The notes: generated by a model not told the origin, from the sequence alone. Shown: positions 27,228 to 35,686, counted from the first letter of the stretch. The stretch: DNA of 64,000 nt from JAGNLV01 sp964612145 (GCA_964612145.1 CAZTBP010000004.1:133579-197578); one strand, 5' to 3'. Program-made: numbers and translations.

Positions 27228-27668
27228 TTACTCGGCTAGTCGAGCCAGCAGGTCGGTCAGCTGCGTGAGCTCGGTTTCGGTCAAACCGGCCATTTGTTCG
27301 CGGTGTTTGTCAGCTACCGGTTTGTCGAGCTGCTCCAGCAACTGCAATCCCTCACTGGTGATGGCGGCCATCACGACTCGTCGGTCATCTTCGGATCGCT
27401 TCCGCCCCACCAGATTCTTTTGTTCGAGCCGGTCGAGCAGTCGCGTGATGTCCGGAACGCGCTTTATCATTCGCTTCCCTACTTCGTGACATGACAGGCC
27501 GTCGGGGCCGGCGCCACGGAGTATCCGTAAGACGTTGTACTGGGCATCGGTGATCCCTTTGCTCTTGAGGAGCCTGGCAACGCCGTCGAGAAGCGTTTCG
27601 TGTGCTTTCAGGAGCGTGACGAAGGCTTTCTGCTCGGGGAACGGTTTGGTTTTTTTCCAGTCTGTCAT
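27228..27668 (-). CDS. MarR-family transcriptional regulator
   Basis: A 146-residue dimeric winged-helix repressor. The helix-turn-helix and wing are TDAQYNVLRILRG through LVGRKRSEDDRRVVMAAIT, with the conserved DxRxV wing. It heads the operon with pirin and nitroreductase, so it probably controls that operon and perhaps the divergent lipoprotein gene at 27793; MarR proteins usually respond to phenolics or oxidants. A convincing palindromic operator in the 125-bp divergent gap is not obvious to me. Confidence 0.93.
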   Translation of the reverse strand: MTDWKKTKPFPEQKAFVTLLKAHETLLDGVARLLKSKGITDAQYNVLRILRGAGPDGLSCHEVGKRMIKRVPDITRLLDRLEQKNLVGRKRSEDDRRVVMAAITSEGLQLLEQLDKPVADKHREQMAGLTETELTQLTDLLARLAE

Positions 27669-27792
27669 TGTCTGCGATTCCAGTTAGCGTTATGACGATT
27701 GCTGTTGTAACGAATAAAATTGTTGTTTTGTTCCCGATTGGGTAAAATGCATATAAGGGTATGGAAGACAGTAACGTAGAAAGGAGGCATTG

Positions 27793-28518
27793 GTGCGAGC
27801 TGCTATTTTCTTGAGTCTGGCTCTGTTGTCCGGTTGTGCGGCGTTCGGTCCGGGGGATGCTCCGGACGAGGTGGCTGCAAATGCACGGGAAGGGGATGTC
27901 ATGACCGGGATGTACCGGTATATGGCTGATGCCGGGTTGTTTACCGACTGCGAGTTTAGCAAGACGTATCCGGTCGCAACTGCGGCTGACAATGCCGACC
28001 TTGAACGGGCCTATCTCGCGGGTCAGTCCGGGCCGGGGGAACCGATGCTGGTTTCGTTTCGGGGTCGCATTCAGGCCTTGCCAGCCATGGAGGGGGACCA
28101 ACTTGTCCCGACAGTTATCGTGAACAGATTTATTCGTGTGTGGCCGGAATATGATTGTTTTGCACTGATTCCACCGATAGGTCTATTGGATGTAACGTGG
28201 AATTTGAATACGCTTTACGGTGATTCAGCATCCACTGCCGAAGCGGTCCCAACACTTCGCTTGGATGCGGAGAAGCCACGGGCTTCTGGTACGGGGGGCT
28301 GCAACAGCTATTCGTGTTCGTACTGGCTGGTTGGAGAATCGATAGAGTTCGGGAGTATACTGGCGACCAAGAAAGGGTGTGCCCGGGATATTCTGGATTT
28401 GGAGGATGGGTTCTTCACGATGTTGCGAGAGGCAACCGGCTGGAGGATCGAGTTTGGCGTGTTGTATCTATTCGCGGGTGATGACGTAATTGCAACGTTA
28501 AGTACCTCGAAAGAATAA
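27793..28518 (+). CDS. META-domain lipoprotein
   Basis: An exported lipoprotein of 241 residues. A GTG at 27793 is preferred (five bases after AAGGAGG); TTG at 27790 is the alternative. The signal ends at LLSGC near residue 14. The first half contains GMYRYMADAGLFTDC, a motif of NlpE-like or COG3187-type envelope lipoproteins. The C-terminal half resembles a META/HslJ domain: TWNLNTLYG, TLRLDAEKPRASGTGGCNSY and GSILATKKGC. It is divergent from marR with about 125 bp between. A role in envelope stress is inferred from the family. Confidence 0.78.
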   Translation: MRAAIFLSLALLSGCAAFGPGDAPDEVAANAREGDVMTGMYRYMADAGLFTDCEFSKTYPVATAADNADLERAYLAGQSGPGEPMLVSFRGRIQALPAMEGDQLVPTVIVNRFIRVWPEYDCFALIPPIGLLDVTWNLNTLYGDSASTAEAVPTLRLDAEKPRASGTGGCNSYSCSYWLVGESIEFGSILATKKGCARDILDLEDGFFTMLREATGWRIEFGVLYLFAGDDVIATLSTSKE

Positions 28519-28638
28519 CCTCTGCTTTTCAACGCGGCGGGATCACATGGGCCACTGGTCCGCGTAACACCAGGCATCAATGAACTGGAACAGTGAGGAC
28601 AGATCACCCGTGCATTGCAGCTTCAGCCAGCGGTTGAG

Positions 28639-30435
28639 TTACTTTAAGATGTATGCTACGGCTCGTTCGAGTACCGGGTCGTGGCCGTCGATAACGTCCT
28701 GCCGGGTGGGTAGTACGACGATATCGGGGGGGATGCCAATGCCGACAAATTCGGTACCGTCGGGGTAAATGTCGCGTTTGGTACAGACGCGAAAGGTTCC
28801 GCCGCCGGGAAGGGTCATGGACAGGGGCTGGCCGGTGCTGCCGCCGGTGGTGTCGCCGATAATGGTGGCCCGGTTGGAGAAATCAAGCGGAACGACAAAA
28901 TCTTCGGCGGCGGAGAAAGTTCTCGGGCCGGTGAGGACAACCAGTGGCCCGGCGTAGCGTTGACCGTCGGACGGCCCAATTTCGGCCATCGCGCCGCCTT
29001 CGTGCCAGCTTTCATCTCTACCCCAGGCACGAAAGGTCGGGATATACTTGCGGGATTTCCATTTTGCGGCCTGGATCGACTCTTCAAGGAAACGAGAGAT
29101 GACGGCGAAGCCGTAGCTGGAGTTTCCGCCGGTGTTTTCTCGGACGTCGATTATGAATCCGTTGACTTTTTCAAGGTCGAGCGTGTCAAAGAGTGCGTTA
29201 AATTCATCGATTACAGCGTGTTCGTTAAAGGTCTCCAGGTTGCAATAAATGATGTCATTTTCGAAGCGTTTGGCTTTGACGTATGGTTTGGTGGTCCACA
29301 CGCGGAATTTGAAATAGCTGCTGTCGGATTGCATCAGGCCGCGTTTTAGTTCGGCCGAATGGCGGTTGCCGTCGAAATCCACCCAGGTTATCGCCAGCGG
29401 TTCGTCTTCGGGACCCTCCATAAGGAAATGGGAACCGATTGTAAAGGTTGCCAGGGGGCGTCCGTAGCAGATACGGCTGCGGAGGTTTTTGTCGACGAAT
29501 TCTTCGACCGGCAATCCGCCGAGTTCTACAACTTCCATACCGGGTGCCATTGGCAGGGCAGCGAGTTGGTCGGTATTTCCGATGCGATCGAAAGTCACCC
29601 TGTTTTCAATGTAATCCAGTTCGAGTGGGACTCGGGCGTAGTGTTGACGAACCGACCGGGGAAGAAAGATGCTGGTGTGGCCGTCCTGTAAAGTGGCGGT
29701 GAGTTCCTGAAGGAGATAGTAATAATCGGCTACGGAGTCGACAGCCAGCACCTTGGGTATATATGATTGGCAGGTGGCATCCCAATCCACATGCGGTATT
29801 TGATCGAAGAACGCGAAGTTTCGTTTGGCCTCGGCCCAGACAGTCATCAGGCCGAAGATTTTTTGTTTGTCGGTGCCGGTCCAGGCGTAGGCCTGATTGA
29901 AAGCATCGTCGACCATCTTCCGGAAGCCGTCGCGGTCCCAGAGGTCGTTGAACGAACGGGCATTGTAGACAGACGTGAAGTCTTTGAATCCGGCGTCGAA
30001 GGCGGCCTGGAGTTCATTCACGGCACGGTCGTGATTGTCGAGTTCGGCGGCTATGACAGCAAGCTGGAAATGGTTGTCGGCTTTCAGGTAGGGCTGTTCG
30101 GTAAGTTGTCTTTTAAGTACCTCTTCCCTCTCACGGATATAACCCAGAATTCGCTCTTTAAAGGCCGAGTCTTCCCTTAGGAGTGTCAGGTCGGGATCGT
30201 CGACGAGGAGATGTTCAAAGTGCGTGAAGCCGTTTAGGATTGCCTGTCGGAGCAGATTCATGGCTTCCTCGGCCCGGCCGTCGAGAGAAACGACGCAGGC
30301 CAGATTATACAGCATGCCGGAGTTTTCGGGGTCGGTCCTGAGTTCTTCGCGCATCTGTTTTTCGCGTGACTGGTCGGCAGTGGTTCCGGTGCTGGTCAGC
30401 ACGGCCAGTATCAGGATTGTAAGAAATGTCTTCAT
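28639..30435 (-). CDS. S41-family (C-terminal processing type) peptidase
   Basis: An exported serine peptidase of 598 residues from the ATG at 30435, which has GGAG six bases upstream; a cleavable signal ends near TSTGTTA. Residues 20-170 are helical and TPR-like. The S41 domain follows: LTATLQDGHTSIFLP (residues about 245-260), DVRENTGGNSSYG and the catalytic segment GPRTFSAAEDF with Ser near residue 506. The Ser-Ala-Ala-Glu arrangement resembles tricorn and interphotoreceptor-type S41 members more than CtpA, so a Ser/Lys dyad should not be assumed. Possible role is breakdown of periplasmic or extracellular peptides. Confidence 0.9.
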   Translation of the reverse strand: MKTFLTILILAVLTSTGTTADQSREKQMREELRTDPENSGMLYNLACVVSLDGRAEEAMNLLRQAILNGFTHFEHLLVDDPDLTLLREDSAFKERILGYIREREEVLKRQLTEQPYLKADNHFQLAVIAAELDNHDRAVNELQAAFDAGFKDFTSVYNARSFNDLWDRDGFRKMVDDAFNQAYAWTGTDKQKIFGLMTVWAEAKRNFAFFDQIPHVDWDATCQSYIPKVLAVDSVADYYYLLQELTATLQDGHTSIFLPRSVRQHYARVPLELDYIENRVTFDRIGNTDQLAALPMAPGMEVVELGGLPVEEFVDKNLRSRICYGRPLATFTIGSHFLMEGPEDEPLAITWVDFDGNRHSAELKRGLMQSDSSYFKFRVWTTKPYVKAKRFENDIIYCNLETFNEHAVIDEFNALFDTLDLEKVNGFIIDVRENTGGNSSYGFAVISRFLEESIQAAKWKSRKYIPTFRAWGRDESWHEGGAMAEIGPSDGQRYAGPLVVLTGPRTFSAAEDFVVPLDFSNRATIIGDTTGGSTGQPLSMTLPGGGTFRVCTKRDIYPDGTEFVGIGIPPDIVVLPTRQDVIDGHDPVLERAVAYILK

Positions 30436-30710
30436 TCTAAGCTCCATTTGGCGATTTGGTGAGTGGAGATTTCCCTGTGGTATTCGTGGATGGTACGGCC
30501 AATCGGCGCGGCAGTTTCACCGCAAAGAAAATCAGTTGATTATCGGGGAAAGCTGGAAAATTTCGGTCGCGTCCGAACCATCCGGGATCACTTCCTGTTG
30601 TAACAATGATCTATCTTGTCTTGATAATCTGGTGCGCAAACGGTCAATGCGGTGCGGTCGCCCGGTGCGATCGCCGGGTCGTCGTACACGAGCAACAGAG
30701 AGGAAACAAT

Positions 30711-31169
30711 ATGGCTTCAAAATTCATTCAGTGGGCGGCGGCGGCCGGCCCGGGAAACGACAACAGCAAAACGACTGATGCGGGGCTGCTGTTTTTGCGA
30801 CTGGCTTTGGGATTCATGATGGCTTTTGGTCATGGCTGGGGGAAACTGACCGGGTTTGGTGAGAGAGCCTCGAAATTCGCTGATCCGTTTGGTCTCGGGC
30901 CGGAAATAACCCTGGCGCTGGCGGTATTTGCGGAGTTCTTCTGTTCGCTGGCGCTGGCGGTCGGTTTATTGACCCGGGCTGTTGTCATTCCGCTGATCAT
31001 CACAATGCTGACAGCGGCGTTTATCATTCACAGCGATGATCCTTGGAACAGAAAGGAATTCGCGCTGCTGTATTTCGTGCCGTTTGTGACCCTTATGCTC
31101 TCGGGCGCGGGACGGTATTCGCTGGATGCAATGTTGTTTGGTCGGAAGCCTGAGGCACCGAAGGCGTAA
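30711..31169 (+). CDS. DoxX/DoxD-family membrane protein
   Basis: A 152-residue inner-membrane protein with four helices. DoxX members occur in thiosulfate:quinone or redox stress complexes. Motifs are AGLLFLRLALGFMMAFGHGWGKL, EFFCSLALAVGLLTRAVVIPL and LYFVPFVTLMLSGAGRYSLD. The ATG at 30711 follows GAGAGGAAAC; the reading frame extends upstream without a start signal. It stands alone between the S41 peptidase and the small membrane protein gene. Confidence 0.9.
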   Translation: MASKFIQWAAAAGPGNDNSKTTDAGLLFLRLALGFMMAFGHGWGKLTGFGERASKFADPFGLGPEITLALAVFAEFFCSLALAVGLLTRAVVIPLIITMLTAAFIIHSDDPWNRKEFALLYFVPFVTLMLSGAGRYSLDAMLFGRKPEAPKA

Positions 31170-31194
31170 AGATCAAATGAGTCTTCATCGCGAA

Positions 31195-31212
31195 AATTAG
31201 CCGTCGCTAATT
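31195..31212. terminator. Bidirectional terminator candidate
   Basis: AATTAGC (31195-31201) pairs with GCTAATT (31206-31212) around CGTC. AT-rich flanks lie on both sides; T4 follows on the minus strand. It separates convergent genes. The stem is weak. Confidence 0.45.
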
Positions 31213-31230
31213 ATACATATCTGACCGCGA

Positions 31231-31503
31231 TTATGCTGCCGGTTCGGTATCATCGGTCGTGGATTCGGTGCGGGCGGCCAGTTCGCGCCGGGCGATCAGA
31301 TCCTCCAGTCGCTCCTTTTCCGCTTCAAGTTCGGCCATCGACAGGGCCGTGTAATCCTTGGCGGCATCGGATCGGTCGGTAGATTTATGCCGCACCGGGC
31401 CCCAGTCGGCGATCCAGCCTTTCTTGCGGTAGAGCAGATAGCCTGCGGAGGCAAGTCCGGCGGCGGCGAAGAATCCAACAATGTGTTCGACTTTGACTGA
31501 CAT
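31231..31503 (-). CDS. Small membrane protein with coiled-coil tail
   Basis: A 90-residue protein of unknown function. One hydrophobic helix (residues 7-24, IVGFFAAAGLASAGYLLY) is followed by a basic stop-transfer stretch and a charged helical segment (ALSMAELEAEKERLEDLIARREL). The ATG follows AAGGAGAGATTG. The gene lies downstream of the DtxR-like regulator on the same strand with 41 bp between, so it is probably co-transcribed and could be controlled by metal status. Confidence 0.7.
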   Translation of the reverse strand: MSVKVEHIVGFFAAAGLASAGYLLYRKKGWIADWGPVRHKSTDRSDAAKDYTALSMAELEAEKERLEDLIARRELAARTESTTDDTEPAA

Positions 31504-31544
31504 TACAATCTCTCCTTTGTGCGGTGTTCTTTGATTAGCAAATG

Positions 31545-32051
31545 CTAACTTTTGTTTTTGATGTCGCTGGGGGTGCCGGCATGCAGTCGAGTCTCTCCTA
31601 TGCGGATGTCGAAGGGAGTGTGTTCTCCTGATTCGGGAATCCTCAGTTGGAGCCGCCTGACCCAGGCCTCGGAGGAGCCGGCAAACTCGACCAGAGTCTC
31701 CAGGCGGGTAAGGAGATCATCGCTCAGGACGTGCTCAAGGCGGTCAATCTCCGGCTCGGCGCTATGGGGGGAGGCGCCAAGGATGTCCACCAGGAGTTGC
31801 CTGAGGCAGCGATGGCGTCGTTCAAGCGCTTCGGCGACGGTTTCCCCGTTGGGGCTGAGCCGGATGCCGCCGTAGGCTTGATGGTCCACCAGACCCAGTT
31901 CGGCCAGGCTTTTGAGGGCGCGGCTGATGCTGGGCATTTTCAGGCTTATGCGCTCGGCGAGGGCTTTCACCGTAACCTCGCCTTCGCCTGACAGACGGTA
32001 AATCCATTGCAGGTAGTTTTCCTGACTGGGGGTCAATGTGGTCGTTGCCAT
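31545..32051 (-). CDS. DtxR/MntR-family metal-dependent repressor
   Basis: A 168-residue repressor. The winged helix is at the N-terminus (SQENYLQWIYRLSGEGEVTVKALAERISLKMPSISRALKSLAELGLV), followed by the dimerisation and metal-binding domain with RLEHVLSDDLLTRLE. DtxR proteins use Fe2+ or Mn2+ as co-repressor; which metal is used here is not decidable. The C-terminal half is shorter than DtxR itself, more like MntR. An inverted repeat overlaps its ribosome binding site (next entry), so autoregulation is likely. Confidence 0.9.
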   Translation of the reverse strand: MATTTLTPSQENYLQWIYRLSGEGEVTVKALAERISLKMPSISRALKSLAELGLVDHQAYGGIRLSPNGETVAEALERRHRCLRQLLVDILGASPHSAEPEIDRLEHVLSDDLLTRLETLVEFAGSSEAWVRRLQLRIPESGEHTPFDIRIGETRLHAGTPSDIKNKS

Positions 32052-32054
32052 GTG

Positions 32055-32097
32055 TACCTCACGCTACATACCTCTCCTACAGACTTAGCGTAAGGTA
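32055..32097 (-). promoter_or_regulatory. Inverted repeat upstream of the DtxR-like gene, probable operator
   Basis: TACCTCACGCTA (32055-32066) and TAGCGTAAGGTA (32086-32097) are inverted copies with one mismatch, their centres 31 bp (three helical turns) apart. The proximal arm lies four bases from the ATG and overlaps the Shine-Dalgarno GAGGT, so binding would block both transcription and ribosome loading. It suits the DtxR-like protein encoded next to it. Confidence 0.7.
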
Positions 32098-32130
32098 ATT
32101 TCTGTCCATTGTCAAGTACCCATAATGAAC

Positions 32131-32550
32131 TTACCGGGCGGGTTGAGACTTGTAGTATTTCTGGGCCAAGCCGGTCACGTCGGATACCGCATATCGGAAA
32201 GTCGAATCATGCGCCGGCGACGGACTCAGGTACTGGGCTGTAATGGTGACCTGCTCCGGCTGGGTCCACAGGGCCGCCCCGTAGCCGATGCCGATACCGA
32301 TGATCAGTACCGCGGCGGCTCGCAACAAAGAGCCTAAGACAGGCACTCGATTTGAGGGAGCCGATGCGTTTGTTGCCGTGGTATGCGTGCCAATGCCGGT
32401 GATTACATCGATGTCGGCCCGGATTTTGGCCAGTCGATTTCGGCAGTTCTCGCAGGATTGGAGGTGCTCCTCGATGTCACTCTGATTGGTCTCGTCGGTT
32501 TTCGTCTCCAGTACATAGGCCAGCAAGTTGTCTTCGGTGATATGATTCAT
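32131..32550 (-). CDS. Anti-sigma factor with zinc-finger motif
   Basis: A 139-residue protein starting at the ATG that overlaps the expected stop of the sigma gene (ATGA). Residues 1-50 contain the anti-sigma zinc-finger signature HLQSCENCRNRL (HxxxCxxC). A single membrane helix lies at about 83-105, and the rest is expected to be periplasmic. It should hold the cognate sigma factor inactive at the membrane. In this sequence it is joined in frame to the sigma gene because of one extra base near 32627. Confidence 0.8.
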   Translation of the reverse strand: MNHITEDNLLAYVLETKTDETNQSDIEEHLQSCENCRNRLAKIRADIDVITGIGTHTTATNASAPSNRVPVLGSLLRAAAVLIIGIGIGYGAALWTQPEQVTITAQYLSPSPAHDSTFRYAVSDVTGLAQKYYKSQPAR

Positions 32551-33093
32551 TCCAGTATTCCTTTCGGGCGGAGTAGGTCGCGGCAGGATTTTACGGCGAA
32601 AAACATTCGCGATTTCACGGTGCCAACCGGTAATTTTTAGTAGATCGGCGATTTCTTCGTAGCTGTGGTCGCCGTAGAAACGGAGAATGAGCACGTCGCG
32701 ATGTTGCCGACTCAGATTTCGAATGGCGCGGGCGACCTGCCGTTCCTGTTCGTTTCGGAGGATGTTATCCAGTGGAGTCCGGGCACTTGAATCGACTGAT
32801 TCGATGTCACCCGGATTGGTGTTACGCCGGCCCCGTTCGGCTTCTTTGACCGCGAGGCGATAGGCGATCGTGCCGAGATAACCGCTGACGGTGCCGGTAA
32901 AATGTTTCAATTCACTGGTGGCGGCTCGGATGAAGGTCTCCTGAACGATATCATCGGCGGCTGCCGGTGATCCGGTGATCAGCAGGGCCAGGGTATTGAG
33001 GCGGGGCCGGTAGGTGTGTACCAGCTCCCGCCAAATGTCCTGATCGCCTTTTTGCGCGCGCAGGAAGCGCTGCCATTGTTCATTGGCGATCAT
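32547..33093 (-). pseudogene. ECF sigma factor gene with a +1 frameshift in region 4
   Basis: The ATG at 33093 overlaps the stop of the upstream TPR gene (ATGA). Region 2 (WRELVHTYRPRLNTLALLITGSPAAADDIVQETFIRA) and the start of region 4 (LSRQHRDVLILRFYGDHSYEEIADLLKIT) are normal. Then the read-through frame gives GWHREIANVF, unlike any sigma factor. Removing one C of the pair at 32627-32628 restores ITVGTVKSRMFFAVKSC, the expected region 4 helix, and a TGA at 32547 that overlaps the anti-sigma ATG. The intact gene would encode 181 residues. It may be a sequencing error, a true mutation or a frameshift used on purpose. Confidence 0.85.
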
Positions 33094-34388
33094 TGATCTG
33101 ACTGCGGGCATGTAAATCCCTGCTTTTTGACCCATTCATCGACAGCTTCGATATCGTCGGCGTAGCAGGCCCAACTCTGCGCGACCTGGGCGCGATTGGT
33201 GCCGCTCAGCAGACCGTTGATATTGTCCATATACCACTCGAAGAGTGGCAGCCGTAACTCGGGCGATTCGGATTTCAGGACTGGCAGGCTGCCAGCTAAT
33301 ACGTGGGCGTAGTTCCGGATAATCATCCGGCTGGCATCGGCCGGAGCGGCGTTCTTAAGGCGCCAGCTCTGAAGTCCACCGGTGCGGAATTTTTCGATCC
33401 AGGTCGTGAAGGCCGCGCGGCGCTGCTCTGATTCATCGGAATCGCTGGATGACACGAGGACAGCCAGGCCGAGATCACGTCCGTTTTCCGCAAGATCTTC
33501 CAGTTCCTCGGTAGTGTAAAGGGTTTTTGCGAGGTAAACGGGGCGACCGGCTTTCTTGGCGGAGTGGACGATGCGTTTGATCAGGGTGTCGCCGAACGGG
33601 CCACCCGCGCCGATCTTTACATCCCCCGAGGCGTATTTCTGCCACACTGAATCACGAAAGGCGGTGAGATCCTGATCGCCGAGGAAATGCGGTACACCGT
33701 TTTTGATAACCCAGCCGGGGTACCATTCCGAGTTCAGAAGGCTGCGGTTGACGATGTGGACATCGGGTCGGATACCAAGAACGCGGGTGAGTACCCAGGC
33801 GGGATAGGTATCGTTGTCGCCGTTGGTTATCAGGATGGCGTTGTCCTCCAGGCCTACAAGGACATTGTAGTTATAATCCATGACTTCGTCCTGGATAGTG
33901 CCGCTTTCCAGGAGTTTTCGCAGGGCCAGGTCAATTTTCTCACGTTCTTCTTCGATCATATAGTTGATGACCAGCGAAAACCAGACATCGCTGTAGGCAG
34001 GGTCAAGTTCTATAGCTCGTTCGAGCAGCCGGGTGGCTTTCGCACTGCCGGCGTAGCCCTGCTGGTTGAGGGCGCTGAGGTACAGAAGGGTCGGGTTGGC
34101 CGGGTACTTCTCGAGTCCTTTCTCCAGCAGGTTTGAGTAATTCTCATCGTCGGCGTAACGGGCGGCATACATCCAGTTGGCGTAGGCATATTCGGAGGGG
34201 TAGGCCCTGTTGTACTCGGCCCATATTTGAGCGAGTTCTTCATAGGTTTCAGTATCGTAGACGACGAGGCGTTTGCTTTTGATTTCCTCGGGTCGGACAA
34301 TTTCGGCGGCCAGCAAGTTACCCGGCGGCAGCACGGCCGAGATGAGCATGAGGGCGGCGGTGACGGCAACGAGGGATTTGACTTTCAT
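33090..34388 (-). CDS. Exported TPR protein with DUF2723-like C-terminal region
   Basis: A 432-residue periplasmic protein with a signal peptide (residues 1-28, ending NLLAAE). Residues 45-150 are TPR repeats (YANWMYAARYADDENYSNLLEKGLEKYPANP). The segment ILITNGDNDTYPAWVLTRVLGIRPDVHIVNRSLLNSEWYP matches the C-terminal part of DUF2723 membrane glycosyltransferase-like proteins, found here without the membrane part. The function is unknown. It is the first gene of an operon with the sigma and anti-sigma genes, joined by an ATGA overlap, so its expression should track the sigma system. Confidence 0.8.
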   Translation of the reverse strand: MKVKSLVAVTAALMLISAVLPPGNLLAAEIVRPEEIKSKRLVVYDTETYEELAQIWAEYNRAYPSEYAYANWMYAARYADDENYSNLLEKGLEKYPANPTLLYLSALNQQGYAGSAKATRLLERAIELDPAYSDVWFSLVINYMIEEEREKIDLALRKLLESGTIQDEVMDYNYNVLVGLEDNAILITNGDNDTYPAWVLTRVLGIRPDVHIVNRSLLNSEWYPGWVIKNGVPHFLGDQDLTAFRDSVWQKYASGDVKIGAGGPFGDTLIKRIVHSAKKAGRPVYLAKTLYTTEELEDLAENGRDLGLAVLVSSSDSDESEQRRAAFTTWIEKFRTGGLQSWRLKNAAPADASRMIIRNYAHVLAGSLPVLKSESPELRLPLFEWYMDNINGLLSGTNRAQVAQSWACYADDIEAVDEWVKKQGFTCPQSDQ

Positions 34389-34450
34389 CGGGCTTTCTCC
34401 TTTTTACCGGGATAATCCGCTGCCGGCTCATTGGTTCATCGGTTCTGGGC

Positions 34451-34482
34451 AAAAAAATGGCCGGGCTGTTGGCGGCCCGGCC
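34451..34482 (-). terminator. Terminator of the cupin-DUF3237 operon
   Basis: GGCCGGGC (34459-34466) pairs with GCCCGGCC (34475-34482) around eight bases, and on the minus strand a T7 run follows (34457-34451). Confidence 0.9.
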
Positions 34483-34507
34483 GTTCTAACCACAACGTTG
34501 TAGTTGA

Positions 34508-34963
34508 TTACATGGTAAAGGCGCTGACAGTGCCTTTGCCGGTTACCTGATCGACCTCACCTCGGCCCCAGACCTGGAGTCCGTTGAGCCAGGTATATTT
34601 CTCATGCCCGGTGTTGAATTTCATGTTGAGGAACAACTGTGCGGGGCCATCGGGCGACGGGATCAGTACGCCGTCTTCCTGAAGTGAGATACTGGCGCCG
34701 TCATCGGTCGTAATGGTGACCTGGATATTGAGTTCGAAGCGTCCGTCGGCGCGGATATTAGCAAAGTCGATTCCGGTCAGGGTACCGTTGATGCGGTCGC
34801 CGGTCAGATTTCCGGTGAAGGCGAGGTCGAATCGTGCGCCCTGGGGCGGCGGAGCGAGTTCGCCTTTGGACAGTTTCTCCCAGCTTACACCGAATTCCGT
34901 GATGCTGGTCAGTTCGAATGTCTCTGTGAAGAGTGCTGTTTTGGTTTTTTCTGCGCTTTGCAT
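34508..34963 (-). CDS. DUF3237-like protein
   Basis: A 151-residue beta-barrel-type protein resembling DUF3237, whose biochemical function is unknown. Evidence is the series LTGDRINGTLTG, NIRADGRFELNIQVTITTDDGASI and the closing WLNGLQVWGRGEVD. No signal peptide. AGAGG lies 8 bases before the ATG. It is 57 bp behind the cupin gene and shares its sigma-54 promoter. Confidence 0.65.
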   Translation of the reverse strand: MQSAEKTKTALFTETFELTSITEFGVSWEKLSKGELAPPPQGARFDLAFTGNLTGDRINGTLTGIDFANIRADGRFELNIQVTITTDDGASISLQEDGVLIPSPDGPAQLFLNMKFNTGHEKYTWLNGLQVWGRGEVDQVTGKGTVSAFTM

Positions 34964-35020
34964 TTTGGTTACCTCTGTTATGGTTGCTGTTTGTTTTGGT
35001 CTTTCGTGGGATTCCGTTTG

Positions 35021-35437
35021 TCATCCTGCGGACGCGGTATCGACCACATTTGATCCAACCTGTTTCCAGGCTTTGTCGAAGGTAGCAACGATATTCGGTG
35101 CGCCGAAGAAGCCGACAACTCGGGCGGAGTGTGAGCCGATGTTTTTGAGGTCGTGGGGCGCCATCGTGGGGACCAGGGCGATTTCGCCTGCTGAGAGGCG
35201 TCCGTTTTCTTCGCCGACAGTCACCTCGACTTCTCCATCGAGTATGAGTAGAATTTCTTCTGTGCTGTCGGTGTGTCGGCCGAGGTTGTGGCCCGGTTCG
35301 AGTTCAAAGTACACCATCGCACTGTTCTTCGTTCCGACGGCCCCGAGCATCGGAAATGCCGCCCGGCAGGCCTGTGATGGTTCGTTCTGCGCTTCAAAGT
35401 CCACGAGCTGGATCTGGTTGAGGTTGGCAGTGATCAT
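35021..35437 (-). CDS. Cupin-domain protein
   Basis: A 138-residue single-domain cupin. The first motif is GHNLGRHTDSTEEILLILDGEVEV and the second PTMAPHDLKNIGS; the His-Glu-His set expected for metal binding is present. The substrate is unknown; small cupins often act as dioxygenases or sensors. AAGGAG precedes the ATG. A sigma-54 promoter stands 90 bp upstream and the sigma-54 activator gene lies behind it. Confidence 0.88.
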   Translation of the reverse strand: MITANLNQIQLVDFEAQNEPSQACRAAFPMLGAVGTKNSAMVYFELEPGHNLGRHTDSTEEILLILDGEVEVTVGEENGRLSAGEIALVPTMAPHDLKNIGSHSARVVGFFGAPNIVATFDKAWKQVGSNVVDTASAG

Positions 35438-35525
35438 GGCTGTCTCCTTGTTTGCTGGTCTCCTGTTGAGACACTCAGTGTTTTGCTATTCTGTTTAGCG
35501 TTTTGTCTTACAGGAAGAGACTATG

Positions 35526-35541
35526 TCAAGTAGCGTGCCAA
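35526..35541 (-). promoter_or_regulatory. Sigma-54 promoter of the cupin-DUF3237 operon
   Basis: Read on the minus strand, TTGGCACG, four bases, then TTGA: a perfect -24 element with the -12 element changed from TTGC to TTGA at correct spacing. Start of transcription is expected near 35514. Confidence 0.7.
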
Positions 35542-35605
35542 TTTGACTCAGCCGGCGGTTTTAAGGTTCTAACTGATTGATTATAATGGGCTTTACTCGG
35601 TCAGA

Positions 35606-35675
35606 GGGCACCATGCGAGAGATTGAGACTTTCGGGAGGATTCCGCTTGACTGCTAGTATATCAACATGGTGCCC
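35606..35675. repeat. 10-bp perfect inverted repeat with a 50-bp spacer
   Basis: GGGCACCATG (35606-35615) and CATGGTGCCC (35666-35675) are exact reverse complements. The second arm runs into the palindrome at 35671-35686. They lie 92-162 bases upstream of the predicted sigma-54 start, the usual zone for activator binding. Confidence 0.6.
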
Positions 35676-35686
35676 ATATATGGGCA
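35671..35686. promoter_or_regulatory. Perfect 16-bp palindrome, probable activator binding site
   Basis: TGCCCATATATGGGCA is perfectly self-complementary. It lies at the 3-prime end of the activator gene (stop at 35692) and about 157-172 bases upstream of the cupin start of transcription, consistent with an enhancer site for the protein encoded next to it. Confidence 0.7.
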
